DNA of 46,059 nt from Flavobacteriaceae bacterium (lineage in GTDB: Bacteria > Bacteroidota > Bacteroidia > Flavobacteriales > Weeksellaceae): contig JAITMJ010000151.1 in the NCBI GenBank assembly GCA_031277475.1, positions 1-46,059 on the forward strand. The letters run 5' to 3'. This document shows, one piece after another, positions 1 through 7,829 of this stretch. The notes beneath the pieces were generated by a model that ran no database searches, had not been told where the DNA came from, and was given only the letters and a program-made list of their open reading frames with translations. How positions within the stretch are numbered: position 1 is the first letter of the stretch; each line of letters opens with the position of its first letter. The position numbers were made by a program, and so were the translations under genes.

Positions 1-168
1 CTCGGCAAATGAAAAAACATATTAAGAGAACGCAAGCCTTTGTTAAATAAAATGCCTTTGCGTTTTCGAAAAAAAAGAAAATTAAACCTTGCGAGCCTTG
101 CGATAAAAAAAGGCGGTGGATTAACATTTTTTAATGCGTTTAGCCTGAGAATAAAAGATTTTTAATAC
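1..168. other. No gene recognised at left edge
   Basis: AT-rich sequence between the window edge and a small minus-strand ORF. It contains short GC-richer words (GCAAGCC, GCCTTTGCG, GCGAGCCTTGCG) that look like degraded intergenic repeat sequence. No convincing reading frame, RNA or promoter was seen. Confidence 0.4.
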
Positions 169-336
169 TTAACAATAGTAGCAATGATAGATGTTGTTCG
201 AAAATTTAAACGGAAAACTCAACAGCAAAATACTGATTCCAAAAAGCCGCCCCCGATTTTTCATTCTGATAAAAATCATCGAAACCACAATTCCGACAAA
301 TAATAATAAACACAGGATTTTGAAATTTTTGGACAT
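169..336 (-). CDS. Possible small hydrophobic protein (55 aa)
   Basis: A 55-codon reading frame starting at an internal ATG (334-336), beginning MSKNFKILC. It shows one clear hydrophobic stretch (about residues 6-20, LLLFVGIVVSMIF), a basic turn with RMKNRGR, and a second hydrophobic stretch (about 28-40). That is the layout of a two-helix mini membrane protein. The frame stays open upstream into the end of topA, but the longer version would overlap topA in another frame, so the internal ATG is preferred. It lies downstream of topA on the same strand with about 90 bp between. No family is recognised and no good promoter box was found; it could be a chance ORF. Confidence 0.35.
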   Translation of the reverse strand: MSKNFKILCLLLFVGIVVSMIFIRMKNRGRLFGISILLLSFPFKFSNNIYHCYYC

Positions 337-424
337 GATTATAATTTGAAAGAGCTGTAGAAATCTTACATATTTTGTTAAAAAAAACCAACATTCCAAA
401 AGCCAAAAGCCAATCAGCCAACCG

Positions 425-2881
425 CTATTTCTGCGCCGCAATCCATTTTTTCACTTCGTCGAGGGAAATAGTTTTTAGTTCTTCCACATCGTATTTTTCG
501 CCGTTTTTGTTTTTCGGAATTTTTATCATACTTTTTCCGCTTCTCACAAATGCGCCCCATCTTCCGTTTTCGATGGAAATTTTTTCCTTTTCCCACTGCC
601 GGATATAGCGGTTCGCTTCTTTGTGGAGTTTCGCTTCTATCAGTTCGGCGATGTCGTTTTGCGAGAGATTGTTGAAATCGTATTTTTTCGGAACGTTCAC
701 ATAAATATTTTTATATTTAATAAAAGGTCCGAATCTGCCCACGCCTTTCGTTACGGGTTCGCCTTTGTATGCGGCAATCGGCGCATCGGCTTGTTGTTTT
801 TCTTTGATGATTTCTTCGGCGCGTTCCTGATTTACGGAAAGCGGATTTTCACCTTTTGGAATCGAAATAAACGCATCGCCCCATTTTATGTACGGTCCGA
901 ATCTGCCGACACCCACGGAAACCGGTTTTCCTTCAAAATTTTGCAAATCGAAAGGCAGTTTAAACAAATCCAACGCTTCTTGCAAAGAAATGGTCGAGAT
1001 ATTTTGCGTGGAAAGCAGCGATGCGAAAATCGGTTTTTCGCTGTCGTCCGCCGTTCCGATTTGAATCATCGGTCCGAATCTTCCGATTTTTGCCAACACA
1101 TTTTTCCCTGTTTTCGGGTCGGTTCCCAAAATTCTTTCGCCGGTTGCACGCTCTGCATTTTCTTCAATATCTTCAATTTTCGGATGAAAATCTTTATAAA
1201 AACCTTGAAGCATTTCCTTCCATTTTTCGGTTCCGCGAGCAATATGGTCAAAATCCTGTTCCACTTTTGCGGTAAAACCGTAGTCGAGAATTTCCTGAAA
1301 ATGGTTCGTTAAAAATTCGTTGACCACTTCGCCGATGTCTGTCGGCACAAATTTATTTTTATCTCCCCCGAATTTTTCGGCGAGGATTTCTTTTTTAATA
1401 TTCGATTTATCGAGCGTCAATTTCACGATTTCGCGCGTCTGCGGTTTTATTTCGCGTTTGTCCACATATTCCCTGTTTTGAATGGTTTGAATGGTCGGCG
1501 CATAAGTGGAAGGTCGCCCAATTCCGAGTTCTTCGAGTTTTTTTACCAATGCCGCTTCCGTGTATCTCGCCGCTGCTTTCGTGAATTTTTCGGTGGCGGT
1601 AATTTTTTTATAACTTAAAATTTCACCGATATTTACCTTTGGTAAAACTTTTTCGCCGTTTTCCTCGTCTTCGTCTTTTGTGGTTTCATAGACTTTCAAA
1701 AATCCGTCAAAAATAATCACTTCGCCTTGTGCTTCAAATATTTGCGGAATATTTCCTCCGATTTCGATGATGGTTTTTTCGATTTTCGCATTTTCCATTT
1801 GCGAAGCCAAAGTTCGTTTGTAAATCAGTTGATAAAGTTTGTTTAATTGAGCGTCTCCAATGGATTTCACAGAAAAATCGGTCGGGCGAATGGCTTCGTG
1901 TGCTTCTTGTGCCGATGCGGATTTCGTGGTATAATTTCTCGGTTTTGAATAGTTTTCGCCAAATTCTTTAACGATATGATTTTTTGCTGAATTAATGGCT
2001 TCTTGCGAGAGGTTTACGGAATCGGTTCGCATATAAGTGATGTAGCCTTCTTCGTATAATCTTTGTGCAACGCGCATCGTGGTCGTAACGCCGTAGCCCA
2101 ATTTGTTGGATGCTTCCTGCTGTAAAGTGGAAGTTGTAAAAGGTGCTGATGCTGAACGAGTTGCAGGTTTTTTTTCTACATTTAAAACTTTAAATTCCGT
2201 ATTTTTTGCGAGTTCTAAAAATTTTTCTGCTTCGGTTTCTTGGTTGAAATCTTTTTTCAGTTTGGCGGAGATTTCCTGTTTTTCGGAGTTGAGAAAAATA
2301 CCTTCCACTTTATAACTTTGCTTCGGTTGAAATTCCCGAATTTCCTTTTCACGCTCCACCACCAGCCGAACGGCAACCGATTGAACTCTGCCGGCGGAAA
2401 GTCCGGTTTTTACTTTTTTCCACAAAACGGGCGACATTTCAAAGCCCACGATTCTGTCTAAAACCCTTCTCGCTTGCTGCGCATTCACGAGATTTTGGTC
2501 TATTTTTCTCGGACTTTCGATGGCTTTCAAGATGGCATTTTTCGTAATTTCGTGGAAAACAATTCTTTTCGTGTTTTCGTCTTTCAACTTCAATTCTTGT
2601 GCAAGATGCCAGGCGATTGCCTCTCCTTCACGGTCTTCATCGGAGGCGAGCCAAATCGTTTCTGCGTTTTTCACGGCTGTTTTCAGTTCGGAAACCACTT
2701 TCTTTTTGTCTGCCGAAACTTCGTAAGCAGGCGTAAAGTCGGACAAATTGATGCCCATTCCTTTTTTGGGAAGGTCTCGGATGTGTCCGAAACTTGATTT
2801 CACTTCAAAATCTTTTCCCAGATATCTCTGAATGGTTTTTGCTTTTGCCGGCGATTCGACAATCACTAAATTTTTGGACAT
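425..2881 (-). CDS. topA: DNA topoisomerase I (type IA)
   Basis: An 818-aa type IA topoisomerase that relaxes negative supercoils by transient single-strand cleavage. The N-terminal Toprim domain starts with SKNLVIVESPAKAKTI and has the DEDREGEAIAWH metal-binding motif near residues 80-91. The catalytic tyrosine lies in ITYMRTDS (about Tyr283). The C-terminal third holds several copies of the GRFGP-type repeat (GRFGPMIQIG, GRFGPYIKWG, GRFGPFIKYK, and a degenerate GRWGAFVRSG) in place of the four-cysteine zinc fingers of E. coli TopA; such tails are usual in Bacteroidota. Length and start agree with the family. It is divergent from rnr, with a TAnnTTTG box 24 bp upstream. Confidence 0.97.
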   Translation of the reverse strand: MSKNLVIVESPAKAKTIQRYLGKDFEVKSSFGHIRDLPKKGMGINLSDFTPAYEVSADKKKVVSELKTAVKNAETIWLASDEDREGEAIAWHLAQELKLKDENTKRIVFHEITKNAILKAIESPRKIDQNLVNAQQARRVLDRIVGFEMSPVLWKKVKTGLSAGRVQSVAVRLVVEREKEIREFQPKQSYKVEGIFLNSEKQEISAKLKKDFNQETEAEKFLELAKNTEFKVLNVEKKPATRSASAPFTTSTLQQEASNKLGYGVTTTMRVAQRLYEEGYITYMRTDSVNLSQEAINSAKNHIVKEFGENYSKPRNYTTKSASAQEAHEAIRPTDFSVKSIGDAQLNKLYQLIYKRTLASQMENAKIEKTIIEIGGNIPQIFEAQGEVIIFDGFLKVYETTKDEDEENGEKVLPKVNIGEILSYKKITATEKFTKAAARYTEAALVKKLEELGIGRPSTYAPTIQTIQNREYVDKREIKPQTREIVKLTLDKSNIKKEILAEKFGGDKNKFVPTDIGEVVNEFLTNHFQEILDYGFTAKVEQDFDHIARGTEKWKEMLQGFYKDFHPKIEDIEENAERATGERILGTDPKTGKNVLAKIGRFGPMIQIGTADDSEKPIFASLLSTQNISTISLQEALDLFKLPFDLQNFEGKPVSVGVGRFGPYIKWGDAFISIPKGENPLSVNQERAEEIIKEKQQADAPIAAYKGEPVTKGVGRFGPFIKYKNIYVNVPKKYDFNNLSQNDIAELIEAKLHKEANRYIRQWEKEKISIENGRWGAFVRSGKSMIKIPKNKNGEKYDVEELKTISLDEVKKWIAAQK

Positions 2882-2904
2882 AATTATTTAAGAAAAAACT
2901 TTTG

Positions 2905-2912
2905 CAAAAGTA
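2905..2912 (-). promoter_or_regulatory. Predicted -7 box of topA promoter
   Basis: On the minus strand this reads TACTTTTG, a full match to the Bacteroidota -7 consensus TAnnTTTG, 24 bp before the topA ATG. No clear TTG -33 element sits at the usual distance, so the call rests on the -7 box and its position. Confidence 0.45.
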
Positions 2913-2965
2913 AAAAGTTTTTTTTTATGCGAGATTGAGATTAAAATTCATCGGTAATAAATCAT

Positions 2966-2973
2966 TATTTTTG
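2966..2973 (+). promoter_or_regulatory. Predicted -7 box of rnr promoter
   Basis: TATTTTTG matches TAnnTTTG in the 178-bp divergent space between topA and rnr. It would give a leader of about 80 nt before rnr. The -33 element is not obvious. Confidence 0.35.
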
Positions 2974-3059
2974 TCGCAGGTTTCCTCAAAAGTCTGTTTC
3001 CGGTTTCGTAGAAAAAAAATAAAAACAGCATCACATCTCGTGTCCAAATAAAAAAACAA

Positions 3060-5207
3060 ATGAAAAAACCAAAATACATCCCCCGAAAAAAAGACGATAA
3101 ACTGAAAGAAATCGGAAAAGAAATCCTTCGGTTTATGAATCAGAAATCGTCTAAAATTTATAACTACAAACAGATTTCAAGCGGAATAGATTTTAAAAAT
3201 CCGCGACAACGAGAGCAAGTTGTTCAGGCACTTCATCGGCTTCGTGCGGAAGATAAAATCAAAGAAGTGGAAAAAGGAAAATACATCGTCAATCTGCAAA
3301 TTCAAGGCACGCTCACCGGAATTATTGATTTTAACCAAGCCGGAAACGCTTATGTGAAAGTGGAACATTCGGACGAAGACATTTTCATACATTCCAAAAA
3401 CGTGAAAGATGCGATGCAAGGCGACAAAGTGCTCATCGTAACGTATCATTACAGAGGAAAAAAACTCGAAGGTTCCGTTTTGGAAGTGATTGAAAGAAAT
3501 CGCGAGGAATTTGTAGGAACTTTTGAGTTCATCAAACATAAAGATTTCGGATTTGTGGTGGGCGACAAAAAGTCCATAAACACAGATATTTTCATCCCGA
3601 AAGGAAAAATAAACGGTGCCAAAAACGGCGATAAAGTAGTCGTGAAAATTTCCGATTGGCGCACCGGCGAAAGAAATCCCGAAGGCGAAATCATCAAAGT
3701 TCTCGGTGCACCGGGCGAACACGAAACCGAAATCCATTCCATTCTCGCGGAATACGGTTTGCCCTACACTTTTCCCGAAGATGTGGAATTGGAAGCCTCG
3801 AAAATAGACAAAAAAATTTCCGCCGCCGAAATAAAAAAACGCCGAGATATGCGGAAAATTCTCACTTTTACCATTGATCCCGAAAATGCCAAAGATTTTG
3901 ACGATGCGCTTTCCATTCAAAAATTGGAAAACGGAAATTGGGAAATCGGCGTTCACATCGCGGATGTTTCGCATTTTGTGGTTCCCGAAACGCTTTTAGA
4001 CGATGAAGCCTACAATCGCGGAACTTCGGTTTATTTGGTGGACAGAGTGGTTCCGATGCTTCCCGAAATTTTGAGCAACGATGTTTGCAGCCTGAAACCA
4101 AACGAAGACCGATACGCATTTTCCGCAGTTTTTGAATTGAACGATTCGGCGGAAATCAAAAAACAATGGTTCGGAAAAACGCTGATTCATTCAGACCGAA
4201 GATTTTCCTACGAAGAAGCGCAGAAACGCATAAAAACCCGAAAAGGCGATTTGGCGGAAGAGATTTTGGTGTTAGACCGATTGGCAAAAATTTTAAGAAA
4301 AGCAAGAATAAAAAACGGAGCCATCACTTTTGACCGAAGCGAAGTGCGTTTCAACCTCGATGAAAACAGCGAACCCATCGGTGTTTATTTTAAAATGAGC
4401 GAAGATTCCAACCATCTGATTGAAGAATTTATGCTTTTGGCAAATCGAAAAGTTTCGGAGTTTATTTCTTTAAACAATCAAAAACAAAGAACCGACAAAA
4501 CCTTTGTTTATCGCATTCACGATGATCCCGATCCCGAAAAATTGGAAGCGTTGAAAGATTTTGTTTCCACATTCGGATACAAAATGAACCTCTCGAATCC
4601 GAGGAAAATCCACGAAAGTATGAACAAACTTTTGAGCGATGTGAAAGGAAAAGGCGAGGAAAATATGATTGAAACTTTGGCGATGAGAACGATGAGCAAA
4701 GCCGTTTATTCCACAGAACCCGTCGGGCATTACGGTTTGGGATTTGAATATTACACGCATTTCACTTCGCCGATTCGCCGATATCCCGATTTGATTGCGC
4801 ACCGATTGCTTCAGCATTATTTGGACGGCGGAAAATCCGTAAACAAAACCGAATTTGAAGAAAAATGCAAACATTGTTCGGCTACGGAACGTCGGGCTGC
4901 GGATGCGGAAAGAGACAGCATCAAATTTATGCAAGTGCGGTTTATGGAAAAACATTTGGGCGAAGTTTTTGAAGGCGTGATTTCGGGCGTTGCCGAATTT
5001 GGATTTTGGGTAGAAATTCCCGAAAACGGCGCGGAAGGTTTGATAAAACTCCGCGATTTGATGGACGATTCCTACCAATACGATGCGAAATCTCACGCCG
5101 TTTACGGTATTCGGCGCGGAAAACAATATCAGTTGGGCGACCGCATAAAAATAAAAGTGATGAAAGCCAACGTCATCAAAAAACAGGTGGATTTTAAGAT
5201 TGTGTAG
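3060..5207 (+). CDS. rnr: Ribonuclease R (3'-5' exoribonuclease)
   Basis: A 715-aa RNase II/RNB-family enzyme that degrades structured RNA from the 3' end. In order it shows an N-terminal helix-turn-helix-like region (to about residue 80), cold-shock/OB domains (about 80-230), the RNB catalytic domain with the aspartate cluster DPENAKDFDDALS at about residues 273-285 and the HYGLGFEYYTHFTSPIRRYP signature near residue 560, and a C-terminal S1 domain (GEVFEGVISGVAEFGFWVEI, about residues 639-658). The lysine-rich tail typical of E. coli RNase R is short. Starts at ATG 3060. Confidence 0.95.
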   Translation: MKKPKYIPRKKDDKLKEIGKEILRFMNQKSSKIYNYKQISSGIDFKNPRQREQVVQALHRLRAEDKIKEVEKGKYIVNLQIQGTLTGIIDFNQAGNAYVKVEHSDEDIFIHSKNVKDAMQGDKVLIVTYHYRGKKLEGSVLEVIERNREEFVGTFEFIKHKDFGFVVGDKKSINTDIFIPKGKINGAKNGDKVVVKISDWRTGERNPEGEIIKVLGAPGEHETEIHSILAEYGLPYTFPEDVELEASKIDKKISAAEIKKRRDMRKILTFTIDPENAKDFDDALSIQKLENGNWEIGVHIADVSHFVVPETLLDDEAYNRGTSVYLVDRVVPMLPEILSNDVCSLKPNEDRYAFSAVFELNDSAEIKKQWFGKTLIHSDRRFSYEEAQKRIKTRKGDLAEEILVLDRLAKILRKARIKNGAITFDRSEVRFNLDENSEPIGVYFKMSEDSNHLIEEFMLLANRKVSEFISLNNQKQRTDKTFVYRIHDDPDPEKLEALKDFVSTFGYKMNLSNPRKIHESMNKLLSDVKGKGEENMIETLAMRTMSKAVYSTEPVGHYGLGFEYYTHFTSPIRRYPDLIAHRLLQHYLDGGKSVNKTEFEEKCKHCSATERRAADAERDSIKFMQVRFMEKHLGEVFEGVISGVAEFGFWVEIPENGAEGLIKLRDLMDDSYQYDAKSHAVYGIRRGKQYQLGDRIKIKVMKANVIKKQVDFKIV

Positions 5208-5231
5208 CACGAAATCTTACACATTTTGTTA

Positions 5232-5251
5232 TGCTGAGCGAAGTCGAAACG
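5232..5251 (+). repeat. Dispersed repeat word, CTGAGC/GTCGAAA type
   Basis: Contains GCTGAGCGAAGTCGAAAC in the space between the convergent rnr and DUF1015 genes. The same core recurs at about 10585, 41207 (reverse orientation) and 42297 (reverse orientation). The next bases (AATGCGTTTGACCTGA near 5273) resemble AATGCGTTTAGCCTGA near 133. It is an interspersed intergenic element of unknown role. Confidence 0.5.
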
Positions 5252-5320
5252 TTGGATTTAGGCAAACATTTATAATGCGTTTGACCTGATCGCCGAAAGC
5301 GAGAAACCAATCGCCGTCCG

Positions 5321-6565
5321 CTATTTCATATCATACATCACGAGTGCCGTCATCAGTTTCGGTTCGATTAATGTGCATTTTGGCGGCATTTTTATGCTCA
5401 TATCCGAAATACGAATCAAATCCGTAAAACTCACCGGATAAATGGCAAAACCTGCTTTGTATTCTCCGGAATCTACTTTTTCTTTTATCGCAATGATGCC
5501 GTCAATCGTAGAATTTCCTTTTAAATATTCTATGTTTTCGCTCACGGATTCTAATTTTATACCGAGAATATCATCAAAAATATACCGCTCCAAAAGATTG
5601 TGATCCAAATCATGAATATCGTCGCCGTCTATCCGCAAATCGTGTTTCACATGAAGGCTGTAGAATTTTCCGTCTAAATACATGCTAATATGAAATTTCT
5701 GAGACGGATAATACGGCAATTCACCTCTTTCGTGAATTAAAAATGAGGATTCCAATTTTTTTAGAAACTTTTTGGAAGTCAATCCGTTAAGGTTTTTTAC
5801 CAATCGGTTGTAATCGTGAATTTTAATGGAATCTTTGGCAACCAAATAGCTGAAAACATAATTGTACGGCTCGTTTCCGATGTGTTTTTTATCTTTCTCT
5901 TTTTGGTTTTTCGCATTGAGCGCCGCCGAGCCGATTCTGTGATGTCCGTCTGCAATGTAAAAAGAATCAATTTGATCGAGTGCATCTTTTAACTGCTGCA
6001 TTTTCAGGCGGTTATCAATTCTCCAGATTTTGTGTCGGATTCCGTTTTCGGAAGTAAAATTGATGATGGGAACATTTTTTTCTTCGATGTTCATAAAGAC
6101 TTCCACTCTGGAACTCGGTTTGTTATAGGTCAACAAAACCGGTTCTGCCTGCAAATTCACTTTGTCCAAATAATCCGCCAATTTTTCCCGCCTCTGTGGA
6201 ATTGTGGCTTCATGTTTTTTAATTTTTCCTTCCAAAAAATCATCCACGCTCACCAAACCGAGCAAACCTCGATAAACCGTTTTGTTCGGATGAATTTGTT
6301 CATAAACATAATATGAAGTATCGTCTTGAATCATTTTTTTTTCTGAGACCATATTATCAAAATCGGTACGAATTTTCCGCATATTCCGGTCAACGTCTTT
6401 AGATTTACTCACCAAATACGGTTTCAGCATTTTAACGTAAGAATCTTTTACACGGGCTTTTTGCTTGATTTCTTCAAGACTGAAATTATCCAGAGAAGCT
6501 GTCGGAAAAATATCAATAAAAGTATCGTTAGGTCTTATTCCTTTAAAAGGTTTAAAAATCGGCAT
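5321..6565 (-). CDS. DUF1015 family protein
   Basis: A 414-aa member of the DUF1015 family, recognised by the opening IFKPFKGIRPN, the central YIADGHHRIGSA block (about residues 203-214) and the C-terminal stretch ending in a MPPKCTLIEPK motif. The conserved histidines of the ADGHHR motif suggest a catalytic or metal site, but I know no established reaction for the family. It follows serA on the same strand with only a 5-bp gap, so the two are almost certainly co-transcribed. This neighbourhood is common in Flavobacteriales and points loosely to serine metabolism. Confidence 0.85.
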   Translation of the reverse strand: MPIFKPFKGIRPNDTFIDIFPTASLDNFSLEEIKQKARVKDSYVKMLKPYLVSKSKDVDRNMRKIRTDFDNMVSEKKMIQDDTSYYVYEQIHPNKTVYRGLLGLVSVDDFLEGKIKKHEATIPQRREKLADYLDKVNLQAEPVLLTYNKPSSRVEVFMNIEEKNVPIINFTSENGIRHKIWRIDNRLKMQQLKDALDQIDSFYIADGHHRIGSAALNAKNQKEKDKKHIGNEPYNYVFSYLVAKDSIKIHDYNRLVKNLNGLTSKKFLKKLESSFLIHERGELPYYPSQKFHISMYLDGKFYSLHVKHDLRIDGDDIHDLDHNLLERYIFDDILGIKLESVSENIEYLKGNSTIDGIIAIKEKVDSGEYKAGFAIYPVSFTDLIRISDMSIKMPPKCTLIEPKLMTALVMYDMK

Positions 6566-6570
6566 TTTTT

Positions 6571-7530
6571 TTATAGTTTCTTTTTGATTTCAATAATTTG
6601 TTCGGCGAGTTCCGTTCCTATTTTTTCCTGCGCATCGAGCGTATTTCCGCCAAGGTGCGGCGAAAGTGATAATGCGGGATTCATCAAAATATTCAAACTC
6701 GGATTCGGTTCGTTTTCGAAAACATCCAAAGCGGCACCTGCCACTTTTCCGGATTCGATAAATTCTAAAAGTTTTTGTTCGTTGATCACGCCGCCTCTTG
6801 CTGTATTCACGATGAACACGCCGTTTTTCATTTTTTCAAATTGTGGCGAATCAATAATGTATTCTTTAGATTTCGGTGTGTTGATGCTGATGAAATCGGT
6901 ATTTTTCAGAAATTCATCCCAATCGTTTCCTGAGGAAATTTGGAAATTCAGTTTTTGTCCGTCGAAAAATTCGAGACTGATGGTTTCTGTTTTCGGATTT
7001 CGGGTAAAAACTTTCACGTTCATCCCGAGAGAAATCCCGATTTTCACCACTTCTTTCCCAATTCCGCCAAAACCGACCACACCCAAAGTTTTTCCTTCCA
7101 ATTCTACTGCATTTGCAAAAGATTTTTTCAGCGCATTGAATTGGGTTTCGCCTTCCAGCGGCATCATTCTGTTCGATTCGTGGAGAAATCTCGCCAACGA
7201 AAAAAAGTGTGCAAAAACCATTTCGGCAACCGACCGCGAGGATGCGTTTGGCGTGTTAATCACAAAAATTCCTTTGTTTCTGGCGTATTCCACATCAATA
7301 TTATCCATCCCGACGCCGCCTCTTCCGATGATTTTCAGAGAAGGGCAAGCGTCTGTCAAATCTCGTCGAACTTCGGTTGCGCTTCGCACCAAAAGCACAT
7401 CCACGTTGTTTTCATTAATAAAATTAATGAGATGATTTTGTGCGATTTTATTTTCAAGAACTTCAATTCCGCTTTCTTTCAGCAGATTTTCTCCCGCTTT
7501 TGAAATTCCGTCGTTAGCTAAAACTTTCAT
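6571..7530 (-). CDS. serA: D-3-phosphoglycerate dehydrogenase, short form
   Basis: A 319-aa D-isomer-specific 2-hydroxyacid dehydrogenase, predicted to oxidise 3-phosphoglycerate to 3-phosphohydroxypyruvate with NAD+, the first step of serine synthesis. Visible motifs are GRGGVGMDNIDV (about residues 69-80), the Rossmann loop VVGFGGIGKEVV (about 148-159), the catalytic arginine in NTARGGVIN (about 241-249), the acidic residue in FENEPNPS, and the catalytic histidine in SPHLGGNT (about 286-293). It lacks the C-terminal ACT or ASB regulatory domains of longer SerA enzymes, so feedback by serine through ACT is not expected. The substrate is inferred from family and context; another 2-hydroxyacid is possible. 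Confidence 0.85.
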   Translation of the reverse strand: MKVLANDGISKAGENLLKESGIEVLENKIAQNHLINFINENNVDVLLVRSATEVRRDLTDACPSLKIIGRGGVGMDNIDVEYARNKGIFVINTPNASSRSVAEMVFAHFFSLARFLHESNRMMPLEGETQFNALKKSFANAVELEGKTLGVVGFGGIGKEVVKIGISLGMNVKVFTRNPKTETISLEFFDGQKLNFQISSGNDWDEFLKNTDFISINTPKSKEYIIDSPQFEKMKNGVFIVNTARGGVINEQKLLEFIESGKVAGAALDVFENEPNPSLNILMNPALSLSPHLGGNTLDAQEKIGTELAEQIIEIKKKL

Positions 7531-7562
7531 TAAAATAATTTAATTTCCATAAATCAGATGTG

Positions 7563-7570
7563 CAAAATTA
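7563..7570 (-). promoter_or_regulatory. Predicted -7 box of serA-DUF1015 promoter
   Basis: The minus strand reads TAATTTTG (TAnnTTTG) 32 bp upstream of the serA ATG, in the 299-bp divergent space between serA and the YfhO gene. The -33 element is not clear. Confidence 0.4.
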
Positions 7571-7749
7571 CGCATAAAATACGAAAGTGATAATTTGAAA
7601 ATGCAATTCTTTCAAGAAAAATGCTGAAAAGAAGCAATTAAAAAAAATCGGGAATAAAATTTGGGAATTTTTACCACATTTGCAACTATGGAAATAACGG
7701 ATAGAATATTTTTCCGAAAGAAAATGATGACATTTGTTCTTTGAAATTA

Positions 7750-7779
7750 TTTGATGATAGGGAGAATTTCATATTTTCG
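7750..7779 (+). promoter_or_regulatory. Candidate promoter of the YfhO gene
   Basis: TTTG at 7750-7753, an 18-nt spacer, then TATTTTCG at 7772-7779, one mismatch from TAnnTTTG. It lies 50 bp before the ATG at 7830, on the right strand, in the serA/yfhO divergent space. Confidence 0.4.
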
Positions 7780-7829
7780 CATAAAAACTACGAAACTTTA
7801 AATCTACCGTATTAATAAAAACAAAAAAA

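Noticed and set aside
169-441. 90-codon version of the small membrane ORF
   Set aside because: The longer form overlaps the end of topA in another frame; the internal ATG gives a cleaner two-helix protein.
6461-7435. 324-codon plus-strand frame
   Set aside because: It is antisense to serA and the start of the DUF1015 gene, both with convincing motifs.
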